64,000 nucleotides of DNA from Pseudobutyrivibrio ruminis (GCF_015057245.1 NZ_SVET01000004.1:62001-126000); one strand, 5' to 3'; numbered from the stretch's first letter, positions 51,741-62,111 are shown. Notes: generated by a model from the sequence alone, not told the origin. Made by a program: numbers and translations.

Positions 51741-54700
51741 ATGAAAAAGAGAATTATGGCGGCAGTTCTGGGCTTTGCTATTATATTTAGCACCTTCAGC
51801 TCGGATTTAGTGTCGCAAGCAGAGGGAGTCGCAGACCCCCAACAGGTGGAAGAGCAGACGCAGCTCGAGACACCAGAAACAGAAATAATAACTGAGGAAC
51901 AAAAGAAAGAAGAAGTTCCAATTAACAAAGAGGAAGAGAAAGAAGCAGAGGAGCCAGCTGTAACAGAGGAAGCTCAAGAAAACCAGGAGATGGTTTCCGA
52001 AGAGCCTGTTCAAAAAGATGAAAAGGAAATAGTTACTGAGGATGTAATTTCTGATGATACTGAGACAGAAAACGAAACTGTAGAAGAGAATGTTTCAGAA
52101 GAAAAAGAAGATGCTTTTTCTCAGACAAAGGAGATTGATGGTGTTAAAATCTCCATGACTGCAGCAGCAGGGGTACTTCCAAAGGACAGCCACTTTGAAG
52201 CAGTTGCCATCACTGGAAAAAGCAACATCTCTAAAATCGAGGATGCAGTAGAAAAGAACCTTGTTGATACAAAGTCAGTAGTAGAGGTGAAGGCATTTGA
52301 CATCACTATCTATGACGCAAACGGAAATGAGGTTCAGCCAGATACATCAAAGGGAAATGTACAAGTAACTTTCAACAATATCGACACAGCAGAGGTAAAA
52401 GCTGATGCTAACAAAGATATGGAAGTATTCCATGTGTCCGATTCTATGAATTCAGCAGAAGCTGTAGATTCAAGTGTTGGAGATGGCCAGATTAGCTTTG
52501 AGGCAGAGCATTTTTCACCATACGCAATGGTAACTGTTGTAGATAATACTTCTGATAGTTCTAATGACTTAGATGAGAATGCACTTATAGAATCTGTCGT
52601 TGTAAAAAATGGTGATACAGTTCTTTCAACATCAGGCGATAATGATGTAAGCTTTGCGGACGGATTGTCTGTAACATATAAGTTTAAAGAGAATATTGTA
52701 GTTGCAACAGACACTAACGGAATAGACGGTGACTATGTCATCCTAAAACAAGGTAATGCATATAAATTACCAACCATTGATGTATCAAAACTAAAGCTTA
52801 GTGGTACTGGTATTCTAACTACATCTGTAGGTTTAACAGATGAGGATACAAAAACAACCACACACATAGGTGACATATTAGTAGATACTTCTACGGGTGA
52901 GGTTACATTGCAAATAGCATCAGAAGGCGTTGATGATGGAACCAGCATTAAAATTGATGATTTCACTATTTCATTTTCTTTGAATGAAGAAAAAATAGGT
53001 ACAGCTACGGAGTATGAGTTTAAAATTGGTGGTCAAACATACAGCTTATCAATTAGTGATAATATTGCTAAAGAGCCAACAATGAAAACAAGTGGAGCGG
53101 TGGCAGATGGTACAGAAACTGTTACATGGACTACCACTATTACTAATGATGCTAATCCAGTTGATTATTCTAGTACAGGATATGTTTTTACTGGAGTTTT
53201 GGATAAATCACAGATCCTAGATAAGAGCAGTTTTAAGATAACTACTAACGATAAGGATGTTACGGATACATCAAAATTATCAGTTACTTCAAATGAAGAT
53301 GGCACAACCACTATTACATATGTGATAGATAAGGATAAGGTAGATACTTCAAAGAGTGGCTCAACTGTAATTACATACAATACATCAGTGGACTTCTTAG
53401 GAAATGGAGGAGCGGCAGAGCCTTCTAGTTCTAAAAATGTCACTAATGATGTAAGCATTGCTGAATCAACAACGTCTACAGAGAATATTGCTGATGCTAC
53501 TGGAAGTGTGGCAGTAGCTGCTGTAAAGGCTGTTCCAACCATTGCAAAGGCTATTAATAATGCTGACGGAAGGTTCACAAAAGATAGCAATGATAATGGT
53601 GTTGGAAGTTGGACTATTACAGTTAATTCAGGTGGATATGCACTTCAGAATCTTATAATTTACGACTATATGGTTCTTGGAGATAGTTCCACTGATTACA
53701 CATTTACCTTAGATAAGTCATCAGTAGTAGTAAAAAATGGTGATAGTACCCTTACCGACGGAAAAGATTATACCCTTGTAACAACAGCTGGTACTAATTC
53801 AGATGGTAATGCTTACAGTTGGTATATTGAATTTACCAGTGTGAAAGCGGGTACAGAATTTACAATTACATACAACACATTATTATCAAATTACACACAG
53901 TATCTTCGTACTAACCATTCCACAGCCCCTTATAATAATGCCTTTATGACATATGAGTATGAAAAAGGAAATGGAAATTGGGTTCAGGTAGAAGGCCCAT
54001 CAATGAAGGTGTCAAGTACTATCACTACAAATGCGGGTATTTCAGTATCTACTGGAACCAGTAGTAAATACGATGCTTCAACTCATCAGATTACATGGAC
54101 GGTAACTGTAAATAAAGAGAAACAAGGTTTGACAGGGGCAGTTATAACAGACGTTATACCATCAGACCAGACTTACGTTTCATCTACAGTAAGCGATGAA
54201 AGTGTTACGAGAAATGGAAACACTATTACATTTGATATTGGTGATGCTGCAAATGAAAAAACTATTACATTTGAAGTAGTCACTCAGCTTACAGATGATC
54301 AATACGATGATTTCTGGGCACAGAATGTTGAGAAAACATATTACAATCCATTCACCTTGACAGCGAAGGAACTTTCTACAGATGGACTTACAGTAACAGC
54401 AAGCTGTGACTGTACAAGTAAGGTTATTGAATTAACAGCAAGCGATTATAACTATGACACTCATGAGATAACATATACTATTGCGGTTAACGATAATAAA
54501 ATGCTTTCAAATGGTATATCAGTAGCAGACGATTTAGCTTCTCTTGGGTTGGAGCTTGTAGATGGAACAGTAATGCTTGATGGAACAGCGCTTTCAAGCG
54601 ATACATCTACTGGGGCTTGTTATTCATATACAAATGGCAAACTTACGGTATATGCAGATGATGTTTCTAGCAGTGAAGTGGGAACGGATGCAGCAAAATC

Positions 54701-56882
54701 TACTATTACATTCACTGCAAAGGTTACTGATGAAAAGCTGCTAGCTGCGACAGCTAACACTCAGGAGTTAACTATTGCGAATACTGCAACATTATCAGCA
54801 ACTACTGAGTATAAGGCTGATTTTACTGAGACGGACTCAGCAGCAACAACATTTAATGATAATATCATTATTAAATCTGCTTCAGTAGATTCAGATAGTC
54901 TTAGTGTGGATTATGTTGTTACTTTTAATGCAAATCAAATTGAGCTTCCAAAAAATGTATTAATAACAGATACGCTTGGAGCCAGCATGGATTTAGATTT
55001 ATCTTCAGTGAAACTATATATTGGTAAAGTAAATGCATCAACAGGTGAAGTTACAAATAGCGGGCAAGAAGCAACTGGCTATACAGTTTCTACTGCTGTA
55101 AATGATAGCAATCAGACTGTGCTTTCGGTAAAGCTTGAAAACTTAGCAGGAAATAAAGATGCGTATTATTTAACATATTCTGCAGCTGCTACTGATTTTG
55201 ATGCTAACGATTATGGAAATGCTGTTTCAATAAGTGGTTATACTAATACAGTTATATCAACAGTAAACGTTGAGGCAAAGATTTTAGCTAAAGTTAGTGG
55301 AACGGCATCGTCATTGCCAAAGATTGTGATAACAAATGTGGATGCAGATGATAACGCGGTAGTCCTTGCTAATTCAACATTTGTTATAAAAGATACAGGT
55401 GGCAATGTGATTAGAACCATTGTTACAAAGGCTGATGGTACTGCAAGAACCATTGGTGGAAAGCTAAAAAATGGTTCAACATATAAAATAACTCAGGTAT
55501 CTGTCCAGGATGATTACGTTCTAGTGTCAGATCCTGTGGAGGTTACTATAACAAGCAATGCAGCAAATATCACAATTGAGAATAAAAAGCTTTCAAAGGA
55601 TATTTCTATTGCAAAGACTGATGGTCTTGGGAATGCAGTAGAAGGCGCTTCGCTACAGATTACATGGGTTAATTCAAGTGGTGATACAATTACAGCAGAT
55701 TCATGGACATCAAATTCGCAAACTCACAGCTTTACAGCTAGTTATGGTGTTGAATATACCTTAACAGAAACAAAAACACCTTTTGGATATGCTGATGCAT
55801 CTGATATTCATTTCAAAATTACAAATGGTCAGCTTTATCAGTATGTAAATGGCGAATGGGTACAAAAAGATTCTCTAGAGATGGTAGATGCGCCTCTTGA
55901 TACATGTGAGGTTTCAATAAGCAAAGTATCTGCTGGTCAGGGGAATGAACTTGTTGGAGCAGAACTGATTCTTAGCAAAAATTCAAATGTCTCTCAGGCG
56001 GCATCTGATTACGTGGCCAAGTGGACTTCAGATGGTTCAGCAAAGGAATTTGCTCTTCCTAGCGGAACTTATTATTTATATGAACTATCAGCTCCAACAG
56101 GATACACTGTGGCTGATAGCATTTCTTTTAAGATTACAGATGATTACAAGCTTCAGATTGCAGATGAGGATGGCAATTTTGTGGATGCAGAAGATTCTGT
56201 GATTACCATGATTGATGAATATGATTCATCAGCTAAGGCTGCTATTACAATTAGTCCTGAAACATTAGGTATTGATCCTGCACTTTTCACTTCAATGAAA
56301 TTTGCTTTATATACATTTAATACAACTACTAACAAGTTAGAGCTGGTTGAGCCTACAAGCTATAACGAAGAAACTGGTGAGTATACATATGAAATAAACT
56401 ATCAGGATGAATATGTAATCAAGCCAGAGGGCGAAATAGAAGGATATGATCCTGTTAATCCAGTTACAATTAAAGTAATGGATAGCCAAGAGGATAGTGA
56501 TGGACAGAGCACTCCTGTTATTATGTCGAAGACATTTGGCGGTGATTACACAACAACATCACTTGGAACAATTGGTGCGTTGGTAACACCACAGCTCACT
56601 CCTATAGTTACTACAGCAGAGTCATCATCAACATCCACAACTGATGCTACATCTACTGCATACTATGGCAGTGCAGCAGTTTCTACTACAGATGATGGAT
56701 TGGTGTTGAAGGATAAGGATTTGGCGGCTGGGGCTGATTTGGCAAACACAAGTGAGACTGCCCCACGCCTTGCAAAGACTGGCGGCTTTGTAGGTACATT
56801 GTTTGGATATCTCACAGCAGTGGCGCTTATCCTTGCTGGTTTGTATTTAACACTTGGAAAGAAAAAGGAACATGACAAATAA
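51741..56882 (+). CDS. Sortase-anchored multidomain surface adhesin (Cna/SpaA-type)
   Basis: This 1713-residue secreted protein has a signal peptide (MKKRIMAAVLGFAIIFSTFS, cleavage near residue 28) and a Glu-rich spacer (30-125). Many beta-rich domains follow, with collagen-adhesin/DUF11-like segments such as ITWTVTVNKEKQGLTGAVITDVIPSDQTYVSS. The last 450 residues hold three prealbumin-like SpaA/Cna-B repeats, with typical Glu-containing ends (TLTETKTPFGYA, LYELSAPTGYTVA) that often form isopeptide bonds. It ends with the sorting signal LAKTG at 1677-1681, a hydrophobic helix and KKKEHDK. The second position of the signal is Ala where LPxTG has Pro. The sortase gene overlaps its end. Confidence 0.9.
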   Translation: MKKRIMAAVLGFAIIFSTFSSDLVSQAEGVADPQQVEEQTQLETPETEIITEEQKKEEVPINKEEEKEAEEPAVTEEAQENQEMVSEEPVQKDEKEIVTEDVISDDTETENETVEENVSEEKEDAFSQTKEIDGVKISMTAAAGVLPKDSHFEAVAITGKSNISKIEDAVEKNLVDTKSVVEVKAFDITIYDANGNEVQPDTSKGNVQVTFNNIDTAEVKADANKDMEVFHVSDSMNSAEAVDSSVGDGQISFEAEHFSPYAMVTVVDNTSDSSNDLDENALIESVVVKNGDTVLSTSGDNDVSFADGLSVTYKFKENIVVATDTNGIDGDYVILKQGNAYKLPTIDVSKLKLSGTGILTTSVGLTDEDTKTTTHIGDILVDTSTGEVTLQIASEGVDDGTSIKIDDFTISFSLNEEKIGTATEYEFKIGGQTYSLSISDNIAKEPTMKTSGAVADGTETVTWTTTITNDANPVDYSSTGYVFTGVLDKSQILDKSSFKITTNDKDVTDTSKLSVTSNEDGTTTITYVIDKDKVDTSKSGSTVITYNTSVDFLGNGGAAEPSSSKNVTNDVSIAESTTSTENIADATGSVAVAAVKAVPTIAKAINNADGRFTKDSNDNGVGSWTITVNSGGYALQNLIIYDYMVLGDSSTDYTFTLDKSSVVVKNGDSTLTDGKDYTLVTTAGTNSDGNAYSWYIEFTSVKAGTEFTITYNTLLSNYTQYLRTNHSTAPYNNAFMTYEYEKGNGNWVQVEGPSMKVSSTITTNAGISVSTGTSSKYDASTHQITWTVTVNKEKQGLTGAVITDVIPSDQTYVSSTVSDESVTRNGNTITFDIGDAANEKTITFEVVTQLTDDQYDDFWAQNVEKTYYNPFTLTAKELSTDGLTVTASCDCTSKVIELTASDYNYDTHEITYTIAVNDNKMLSNGISVADDLASLGLELVDGTVMLDGTALSSDTSTGACYSYTNGKLTVYADDVSSSEVGTDAAKSTITFTAKVTDEKLLAATANTQELTIANTATLSATTEYKADFTETDSAATTFNDNIIIKSASVDSDSLSVDYVVTFNANQIELPKNVLITDTLGASMDLDLSSVKLYIGKVNASTGEVTNSGQEATGYTVSTAVNDSNQTVLSVKLENLAGNKDAYYLTYSAAATDFDANDYGNAVSISGYTNTVISTVNVEAKILAKVSGTASSLPKIVITNVDADDNAVVLANSTFVIKDTGGNVIRTIVTKADGTARTIGGKLKNGSTYKITQVSVQDDYVLVSDPVEVTITSNAANITIENKKLSKDISIAKTDGLGNAVEGASLQITWVNSSGDTITADSWTSNSQTHSFTASYGVEYTLTETKTPFGYADASDIHFKITNGQLYQYVNGEWVQKDSLEMVDAPLDTCEVSISKVSAGQGNELVGAELILSKNSNVSQAASDYVAKWTSDGSAKEFALPSGTYYLYELSAPTGYTVADSISFKITDDYKLQIADEDGNFVDAEDSVITMIDEYDSSAKAAITISPETLGIDPALFTSMKFALYTFNTTTNKLELVEPTSYNEETGEYTYEINYQDEYVIKPEGEIEGYDPVNPVTIKVMDSQEDSDGQSTPVIMSKTFGGDYTTTSLGTIGALVTPQLTPIVTTAESSSTSTTDATSTAYYGSAAVSTTDDGLVLKDKDLAAGADLANTSETAPRLAKTGGFVGTLFGYLTAVALILAGLYLTLGKKKEHDK

Positions 56883-57459
56883 ACAATCTATTAAAAAGAT
56901 AATAGGTTTAACGTTAATCGCATTGGGACTGGGCTTATTGCTCAGTTCTATTGCATTAAACCTAAAGCAATACTATTCGAAAAAGAAGACGGTGCAGGAG
57001 TTCAAGGAATACATTGAAAGCGGCGACGCCTTCCTTGATACAGATAGCAATGAAGCTGTCACAGGAGATATGCTTTATATCCTCCGAATTCCATCTATCG
57101 ATTCAGAAAATCCTGTGAGAGAGGGTACTGAAAGAGATGTGTTATCAGATTCTCTTGGACACGAATCGGGAACTGCTTTTGCAGGAGAGGAAGGCAACTG
57201 CGTAATAGCAGGCCACAGGAATTACAACTTTGGTAAATACTTTAATCGTCTTGATGAGGTTGAGATAGATGATTTGATTTATCTGGATTCAGCCACAGAA
57301 ACATACACATATGTGGTAACAGACATTCAGGTGGTGGACCCTACAGATGTGGAGATTTTAGAACCTATTGAGGGCAAAGAAACACTCACTCTATACACCT
57401 GCACACCAATCTATATAGCAACACAACGCTTGGTAATCATAGCTGAGCGAGTAATATAA
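56872..57459 (+). CDS. Sortase, class D-like
   Basis: The ATG at 56872 overlaps the last codons of the adhesin gene, with AAGGA just upstream; an in-frame TTG at 56854 is less likely. The 195-residue protein has an N-terminal membrane anchor (residues 10-32). The catalytic residues are visible: His115 in IAGHRNYNF, Cys177 in TLYTCTP and Arg186 in TQRLVII. Sequence around TLYTCTP and the short length suggest class D, although class A or B cannot be excluded. It should attach the upstream LAKTG-bearing adhesin to the cell wall. Confidence 0.88.
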   Translation: MTNKQSIKKIIGLTLIALGLGLLLSSIALNLKQYYSKKKTVQEFKEYIESGDAFLDTDSNEAVTGDMLYILRIPSIDSENPVREGTERDVLSDSLGHESGTAFAGEEGNCVIAGHRNYNFGKYFNRLDEVEIDDLIYLDSATETYTYVVTDIQVVDPTDVEILEPIEGKETLTLYTCTPIYIATQRLVIIAERVI

Positions 57460-57460
57460 C

Positions 57461-57496
57461 AAAAGCCGGCCTGGTTTCATTTCAGGCTGGCTTTTT
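57461..57496. terminator. Bidirectional terminator between sortase and transglutaminase-like genes
   Basis: The imperfect stem AGCCGGCCTG / CAGGCTGGCT with a nine-base loop has a T run on the plus strand and an A run (AAAA) at the other side. It lies between two convergent genes. Confidence 0.85.
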
Positions 57497-58307
57497 AGTT
57501 ACAAGCCACAATTCTTCCGGACAGACTAGAACGGCTGTGGTCTGAAGCGAATGCGGCGTCGCTTTTATTGAAATAGTCGTAGGAAGTGATGCCCATAGAT
57601 TCAGAGATTGAATCGTCCCAAGTCAAATCTACGTTATAAAACTTTCCGTCAATCTTAACTATGTTCCAGGCGTGGGTGCTTCCCATAGAAATTCCAGTTA
57701 CATAATAGCAGGTGATGCCTAGGCGCTGGCAGGCTGCCTGGAATGCTCTGGCATAACCGGCGCACACTGAGGTGCCAGTTGTAAGGGCTGAGTATGCGCT
57801 CTGATTCATATGGTTATCAGGATCATAGGTGTTCATTTGGCATATAGTGTCATGCAAATATTTTTCCTGGTCCACCTGATTGGTGAATTGCTTCGCGCCT
57901 GCAACAAGCGAATTTAAAACACCGTTGAAATTTGCCTGAGCTTGAGGCAGTTCATCCTTTGTGATGCAGAATTTCAGTCGAACCTTATGAACAATATTAG
58001 ATGAATCTACAGCATATTGATATGATGTGTACACCCAGAAGAGCTCTGGATGATCGTTGAATAAAGAATTCATTGTATCTTCCAGGCTTTTTTCGGATAT
58101 AGGTGTGTCCAGCGCAAAAAGCTCATCATTGAAGTTAAGTATATTCTGGTAAATCTGATTGTAAACGGAAAGCTGATCAGAATTAAGAAGCTGTAAATAT
58201 GGGTACAAAGGTTCATTTGAAGTGAGTGCAGTACTAGTTATTGTGGTAGAATGTAGACTAAATATTAGTATAATTAAAAGACACATCGAACAAACTCTAT
58301 TCTTCAT
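57495..58307 (-). CDS. Secreted transglutaminase-like (papain-fold) protein
   Basis: This is a 270-residue protein with an N-terminal export signal (residues 5-27) and GGGGTGA before the ATG on the minus strand. The transglutaminase core has the nucleophile in GTSVCAGYARAFQAACQRLG, then STHAWNIVKIDGKFYNVDLTWDD, giving a Cys-His-Asp triad. The N-terminal 130 residues (NDHPELFWVYTSYQYAV) match the domain that often precedes such cores in Firmicutes. It probably crosslinks or cleaves a protein or wall peptide outside the cell. Being next to the adhesin-sortase pair suggests cell-surface work. Confidence 0.85.
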   Translation of the reverse strand: MKNRVCSMCLLIILIFSLHSTTITSTALTSNEPLYPYLQLLNSDQLSVYNQIYQNILNFNDELFALDTPISEKSLEDTMNSLFNDHPELFWVYTSYQYAVDSSNIVHKVRLKFCITKDELPQAQANFNGVLNSLVAGAKQFTNQVDQEKYLHDTICQMNTYDPDNHMNQSAYSALTTGTSVCAGYARAFQAACQRLGITCYYVTGISMGSTHAWNIVKIDGKFYNVDLTWDDSISESMGITSYDYFNKSDAAFASDHSRSSLSGRIVACN

Positions 58308-58426
58308 ATCTCATCACCCCAATTAATAGTTTTTAAAGGAGAATCGTCCTATTTTCAGATTATAAGTAAAAATGGTGAATAAAATTTGTGCAAAGGCCCG
58401 TGTTCACAAAGAATTCACAGTGATAA

Positions 58427-58441
58427 TACACACCCTGTGTA
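58427..58441. promoter_or_regulatory. Short inverted repeat upstream of the hypB promoter
   Basis: TACACA-CCC-TGTGTA is a perfect 6-base dyad about 50 bases before the -35 box of hypB. It may be an operator, or chance in AT-rich DNA. Confidence 0.3.
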
Positions 58442-58492
58442 ATAAAGTAGCTTTGTTCCAGAATCTATACCGCTTCGTGGCGAAAAAACTTA

Positions 58493-58522
58493 TTGACAAT
58501 TTTTTATCAATTAGAGTATATT
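58493..58522 (+). promoter_or_regulatory. Putative promoter of hypB
   Basis: A perfect TTGACA at 58493-58498 and TATATT at 58517-58522 are spaced by 18 bases. The start codon is 64 bases further on. Confidence 0.7.
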
Positions 58523-58585
58523 ATATATACAGGAAACTGAAAAAATGAGTTAGAGTTTACTAACACAATTTGGTTAGGAGAGCTT

Positions 58586-59257
58586 ATGCTAGATTACAAA
58601 ATCATCGAAGTTAAGCAGAGCATCTTTGAGGACAATGATGCAGATGCTGATAAGCTCAGACAGGAGATTAAAGAACAGAAGACATTTCTTGTTAATCTGA
58701 TGTCAGCTCCTGGTTCTGGCAAAACAACCACATTATGCCAAACAATCTCTCGTCTTAAGGACGAAATGCAAATCGGTGTAATGGAGGCTGATATTGATTC
58801 TGATGTGGACGCTGCCACAATTACTGCGGCAGGAGCACGTGCAATTCAGATACATACAGGAGGCATGTGCCATCTCGATGCAGATATGACCCGTCAGGGC
58901 TTGCATGAGTTTGGAACAGAAGACTTAGATCTTGTCTTCCTGGAAAACGTTGGTAATTTAGTTTGTCCAGCGGAATTTGATACCGGTTCATCAAAGAACG
59001 CTATGATTCTCTCTGTTCCCGAGGGAGACGACAAACCACTTAAGTACCCACTGATGTTTTCAGTGTGTGATGTAGTGCTTATCAACAAATGCGACACACT
59101 TCCAGTGTTTAGCGAATTCTCAAAGGAGGCTGTTGTGGAACGAATCCACAGTCTTAATCCTAATGCGAAGGTTATCTTTGTATCAGCAAAAACTGGCGAA
59201 GGATTTGATGAGTGGATTGACTGGTTGAGGGGCCAGGTTCAGCAGTGGCAGGCTTAA
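58586..59257 (+). CDS. hypB: HypB-type nickel-insertion GTPase
   Basis: This 223-residue protein has AGGAG before the ATG. It has the GTPase P-loop SAPGSGKTT (residues about 40-48), the switch region EADIDSDVDA, the metal-binding TGGMCHLDA (Cys-His), ENVGNLVCPAEFD and the guanine-specificity motif NKCD. It delivers nickel for maturation of NiFe hydrogenase or urease. No other hyp or hydrogenase gene is in the window. The N-terminal His-rich nickel store of some HypB proteins is absent. Confidence 0.93.
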   Translation: MLDYKIIEVKQSIFEDNDADADKLRQEIKEQKTFLVNLMSAPGSGKTTTLCQTISRLKDEMQIGVMEADIDSDVDAATITAAGARAIQIHTGGMCHLDADMTRQGLHEFGTEDLDLVFLENVGNLVCPAEFDTGSSKNAMILSVPEGDDKPLKYPLMFSVCDVVLINKCDTLPVFSEFSKEAVVERIHSLNPNAKVIFVSAKTGEGFDEWIDWLRGQVQQWQA

Positions 59258-59327
59258 TGCTTGGAATTGAGACTTTTTGAGGGAAGTATAAATAACAGTT
59301 TTAGGGCAATTAAAGGAGGAAATTAAT

Positions 59328-62111
59328 ATGGGTATCGGACCAGACAATTTGGGCGATTTTTATCCTGATTGGGTAAGTGATTTAAAGGATGAAGATCTAC
59401 GTCCAGAAATTCTTCAGCTTGGAAAGGTAATCACAGATAGAGCTAAAATCAAGCTTGGTCTTCAGAAGATTACAAAGTACGATCCAGAGTACTGGGCTGT
59501 AGCAAATCTTGCACCTACAAAGGAAATTGCAGAGCTTGCACTTTCTATGGGTGGCATTAGAAAGCCAAAGACTTTCAAGGAGCTTCTTGAAATCACTGGC
59601 CTTGATGAAAAGACACTTGAGGAAAGACTTGAGAAAGCAAGCTGGACAGGTCTTTTAGAGTGGAACTATGAGAACGAAGCTCACGAGAAGCAGTGGGTAC
59701 TTCCTATGTTCGTTCCAGGTTCTGCAGAGTTCTCAAACATGAATCAGGATTTCTTAGCTGAGCATCCTGAGATGGGACGTTTCTTTGAGAGAATGAGCCG
59801 TCTTCCACTTGAGGGACTTACACACATGGTACCACCAGGAGGCGCTGGTATTGGTATGCACGTTATCCCTGTAGAGGACGCTATTTCAATGGAGCAGGAA
59901 GCAATCGGACTTGAGAAGATTTCTTACTGGCTCGATAAATACGAAGGAAAGTATGCTAAGTCACCATGTTCTTGCCGTCTTTCTAGAAAGACATATGACG
60001 AGGGCTGCGCTGATGATCCAGAAGGATGGTGTATCGCAGTTGGTGATATGGCAGACTACGTTGTTGAGACAAACAAGGGTGGTGTTTACATCACTAAGGA
60101 AGAGGCTCTTGATATTTTCAAGCAGGCTGAGGACAACGGCTTCGTTCACCAGATTACAAATATCGATGGCGAGAACAAAATCTTCGCTATCTGTAACTGT
60201 AATGTAAATGTATGTTATGCACTTCGTACATCACAGCTTTTCAACACTCCAAACATGTCACGTTCAGCATATGTTGCTCACGTAACAGCTGAGGATTGTG
60301 TAGCTTGTGGTAAGTGTGTTGAGAACTGCCCAGCTGGTGCTGTTAAGCTTGGTCAGAAGCTTTGCACAGCTGATGGCTCACAGGTTGAGTATCCAAAGCA
60401 GGTTCTTCCAACAGAGCGCAAGTGGTCAACAGACGAGTGGAACGACAACTATCGTGACACAAACAGAATCAACTGCTACGACACAGGTACAGCTCCATGT
60501 AAGACAGCTTGTCCTGCACATATCGCTATCCAGGGTTACCTTCGTATGGCAGCTCAGGGACGTTACAAAGAAGCTCTTGCTCTTATTAAGCAGGACAATC
60601 CACTTCCAGCAATCTGCGGTCGTGTATGTAACAGACGTTGCGAGGCAGCTTGTACACGTGGAACAATCGATGAGGCAATTGCAATCGATGAAGTTAAGCG
60701 TTTCTTAGCAGAGATGGATCTTAAGTCAGAGACACGCTACATCCCTAAGAAGATCGTTCCTTCACAGAAGGGTGAGTTCACAGAGAAGGTAGCTATTATT
60801 GGTGCAGGTCCTGCAGGTCTTTCTTGTGCTTACTTCTTAGCACTTAAGGGCTACAAGCCTACAATCTTTGAAAAGAGCAAGTATCCAGGTGGTATGCTTC
60901 GTTACGGTATTCCATCATTCGTACTTGAGAACAATGTTATCGACGCTGAAATCGAAATCATCAAGGAGCTTGGTGTAGAGATTAAGTGTGGCGTTGAAGT
61001 TGGTAAGGATATTTCACTTGATGAGTTACGTAGCCAGGGCTACAAGGCATTCTACGTAGCTATTGGTTGCCAGGGTGGTAACAAGCCAGGCGTACCAGGT
61101 GATGATGCTATCGGTACAGCAACAGCTGTTGATTTCCTTCACGAGTGCTCAGAGAACGAGAAATACGATATCAAGGGTGACCTTGTTGTTATCGGTGGTG
61201 GTAACGTTGCTATCGACGTTGCTCGTTCTGCTAGACGTGTTGGAAATGAAAAGGTTTCTATGTTCTGTCTTGAGAGCAGAGATATCATGCCTGCATCTCC
61301 AGAGGAAATCGAAATCGTTGAAGCAGAGGGCGTTGAGCTTAACTGTGGATGGGGACCAAAGGAGGTTCTCGTTGATGAGGCGGGAGCTGTTAAGGGAATC
61401 GTTCTTAAGAAGTGTACTCGTGTTAAGGACGAGACAGGTAGATTCTCTCCACAGTATGATGAGAATGACACAATCACTGTAGAGTGTAAGCACGTTATCT
61501 TCTCAGTAGGACAGCGTAGCGTATATGGAGATCTCTTTAAGGGTTCTAAGGTTGTTATCGAGAGAGGCCCTAAGGCTGATGCTCTTACATACCAGACAGA
61601 TGAGCCAGATATCTTTGTTGGTGGTGATATGTACACAGGCCCACGTTTTGCTATCGATGCTATCGCAGCAGGTCGTGAGGGAGCTATCTCAATCCACAGA
61701 TTTGTACAGCCACACAGCTCACTTACAATCGGACGTAACCGTCGTGACTTCATCGAGCTTGATAAGGAAAACATCAAGATTGGTGATTATGATCACAGCG
61801 CACGTCAGATTCCAGGCGTTTCAAAGACAACTGTTGATGGAGAGCTTACATTCCGCGACAAGACAGTTGAGCTTACAGAGGAGCAGATTAAGAAAGAGAC
61901 AGCTAGATGTCTCAAGTGTGGTGCTTCAGTAGTAGATGAGAATAAGTGTATTGGTTGTGGTGTATGTACAACTAAGTGCGAATTCGATGCTATCAAGCTT
62001 TACAGAGAGCATCCAGAGTGTTCAAAGATGACTCCATCTGAGGACAAGCTTAAGTATGTTCTTCCTAACGGATTAAAGCAGCGTATTAAGGTTGCTTTCA
62101 AGCACAGATAA
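59328..62111 (+). CDS. FAD-dependent oxidoreductase with ferredoxin-type Fe-S domains (GltD/NfnB-like)
   Basis: This 927-residue protein has AAAGGAGG upstream. The N-terminal region (1-320) contains a Cys-rich segment (SPCSCRLSRKTYDEGCADDPEGWC, then AICNCNVNVCYAL). A 4Fe-4S motif follows (CVACGKCVENCPAGAV). A GltD-like N-domain comes next (CKTACPAHIAIQGYL, then CGRVCNRRCEAACTRG), then FAD (AIIGAGPAGLSCAYFLALKG, about 488-507) and NAD(P) (VVIGGGNVAIDVARSARRVG) binding sites. A C-terminal Fe-S pair carries CIGCGVCTTKC. It probably moves electrons between NAD(P)H and ferredoxin or another partner. Codon use is strongly biased (AAG, CTT, GGT, ACA), which suggests high expression. Confidence 0.88.
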   Translation: MGIGPDNLGDFYPDWVSDLKDEDLRPEILQLGKVITDRAKIKLGLQKITKYDPEYWAVANLAPTKEIAELALSMGGIRKPKTFKELLEITGLDEKTLEERLEKASWTGLLEWNYENEAHEKQWVLPMFVPGSAEFSNMNQDFLAEHPEMGRFFERMSRLPLEGLTHMVPPGGAGIGMHVIPVEDAISMEQEAIGLEKISYWLDKYEGKYAKSPCSCRLSRKTYDEGCADDPEGWCIAVGDMADYVVETNKGGVYITKEEALDIFKQAEDNGFVHQITNIDGENKIFAICNCNVNVCYALRTSQLFNTPNMSRSAYVAHVTAEDCVACGKCVENCPAGAVKLGQKLCTADGSQVEYPKQVLPTERKWSTDEWNDNYRDTNRINCYDTGTAPCKTACPAHIAIQGYLRMAAQGRYKEALALIKQDNPLPAICGRVCNRRCEAACTRGTIDEAIAIDEVKRFLAEMDLKSETRYIPKKIVPSQKGEFTEKVAIIGAGPAGLSCAYFLALKGYKPTIFEKSKYPGGMLRYGIPSFVLENNVIDAEIEIIKELGVEIKCGVEVGKDISLDELRSQGYKAFYVAIGCQGGNKPGVPGDDAIGTATAVDFLHECSENEKYDIKGDLVVIGGGNVAIDVARSARRVGNEKVSMFCLESRDIMPASPEEIEIVEAEGVELNCGWGPKEVLVDEAGAVKGIVLKKCTRVKDETGRFSPQYDENDTITVECKHVIFSVGQRSVYGDLFKGSKVVIERGPKADALTYQTDEPDIFVGGDMYTGPRFAIDAIAAGREGAISIHRFVQPHSSLTIGRNRRDFIELDKENIKIGDYDHSARQIPGVSKTTVDGELTFRDKTVELTEEQIKKETARCLKCGASVVDENKCIGCGVCTTKCEFDAIKLYREHPECSKMTPSEDKLKYVLPNGLKQRIKVAFKHR

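Noticed and set aside
58387..58418. Rex-type operator before hypB (TTGTG ... TTCACAA)
   Set aside because: The half sites are about 12 bases apart, too far for the 18-base Rex consensus.
61139..61777. Long minus-strand frame of 212 residues
   Set aside because: It is a by-product of the strong codon bias of the oxidoreductase gene on the other strand, with no family resemblance.
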